DNA of 51,583 nucleotides, from positions 1 to 51,583 of the forward strand of contig JAGXRX010000048.1 of the NCBI GenBank assembly GCA_018335655.1. Direction: 5' to 3'. A model generated the notes under the pieces. That model had not been told where the DNA came from. It made no database searches and worked only from the letters and a program-made list of their open reading frames with translations. Origin of the DNA: Erysipelothrix sp. GTDB lineage: Bacteria; Bacillota_I; Bacilli_A; Erysipelotrichales; Erysipelotrichaceae. Numbering within the stretch: the first letter of the stretch is position 1; each line of letters begins with the position of its first letter. Position numbers and translations under genes: made by a program. This document shows positions 51,226-51,583 of this stretch, in pieces.

Positions 51226-51583
51226 ATGACACAACTGCTGCCATGCTAGTCTGTAATTCATTAAATAATTTCTCTGCTTCAAGTTTAGTTTCACCTTTAA
51301 CACAATAATAGAACTTGCATTTTGGTTCAGTTCCCGAAGGTCTAACCGCAACCCATGAGCCATGTTCTAATTCGTATTTAAGAACATCACTACTCACAAA
51401 TCCTGTGAGTGGTGTAACTTTTCCATCAACAATCTCACTAAGTGATTGATAGTCTTGCTGTTTCAAGACTTTAAGTGGTCCAATGTGAGTGAGCGGATTA
51501 TCACGAAGTCCTTGTAGAATTGCTTTAATCTTAGCACTTCCTTCAATTCCTTTAAGTGTTAAAGATGTTTGAGTATCGTGATA
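51224..51583 (-). CDS. pgcA: Phosphoglucomutase/phosphomannomutase, C-terminal end
   Basis: The last 119 codons of a gene that starts beyond the right edge. LTLKGIEGSAKIKAILQGLRD and the phosphate-binding loop VAVRPSGTEPKCKFY identify the alpha-D-phosphohexomutase family, PgcA type. It interconverts glucose 1-phosphate from glycogen phosphorylase with glucose 6-phosphate, linking the glucan genes to glycolysis. The frame is open to the window edge. Confidence 0.9.
   Translation of the reverse strand, partial: YHDTQTSLTLKGIEGSAKIKAILQGLRDNPLTHIGPLKVLKQQDYQSLSEIVDGKVTPLTGFVSSDVLKYELEHGSWVAVRPSGTEPKCKFYYCVKGETKLEAEKLFNELQTSMAAVVS

Overview
The window is from a low-GC Gram-positive bacterium. 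Evidence includes strong AGGAGG ribosome binding sites, intrinsic hairpin/T-tract terminators, CcpA-type cre boxes, maltodextrin and glucitol-type PTS genes, a YjzC-like small protein and an OmpR-family two-component system of the CovR/ArlR type. TGA is used as a stop codon (for example at the 4842, 27592 and 34672 junctions), so this is the standard bacterial code and not a mollicute. The gene content fits the Erysipelotrichia or a close relative; that placement is inference.

Region 1 (1-8033) holds a four-carbon acid-sugar kinase start and a 2-keto-3-deoxygluconate-type permease behind a cre-controlled promoter. It continues with an acetyltransferase, a DUF4143 ATPase preceded by twin 24-bp repeats, a membrane acyltransferase-like gene coupled to an F390-synthetase-like adenylating enzyme, and an Nmad3-family gene coupled to a UPF0104/LPG-synthase-type membrane protein.

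Region 2 (8181-15760) is regulatory and toxin-antitoxin-like. A DUF4342-response regulator-histidine kinase operon is preceded by four exactly 11-bp-phased TTTAAT (ATTAAA) boxes. A Fic protein with a C-terminal winged helix lies under TACCCCA-N12-TGGGGTA palindromes. An AbiE-like pair, an orphan HigA-like regulator and a YjzC-like small protein follow.

Region 3 (15755-28001) is the most intriguing part. One strand carries gutM, glucitol-type PTS EIIC and EIIBC, a lipoyl/octanoyl transferase, a SorC-family regulator, a complete four-subunit lipoamide-dependent dehydrogenase complex and a split transketolase. The divergent arm carries a COG4091-like NAD(P)-dependent oxidoreductase with a SAF domain plus the PTS EIIA. 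ACATTTGTG operator repeats lie in the divergent region and at an internal promoter just before the SorC gene. This looks like a self-contained catabolic pathway for a PTS-imported polyol or deoxy sugar that ends in an acyl-CoA. The substrate cannot be read from the sequence.

Region 4 (28070-51583) is an alpha-glucan region with seven GH13 genes: an unusual large GH13 protein, a short intracellular amylase-like enzyme, a lipoprotein amylase, an oligo-1,6-glucosidase-like enzyme, a neopullulanase, a type I pullulanase and a branching enzyme. It also has glycogen phosphorylase, a phosphoglucomutase end, a maltodextrin ABC transporter (MalE, MalF, MalG, MsmK-type ATPase), a YvdJ-like DUF1189 protein and a short PucR/CdaR-type regulator. 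Three cre boxes tie it to carbon catabolite control. A HigBA pair and a HEPN-motif protein are inserted between the glucan genes.
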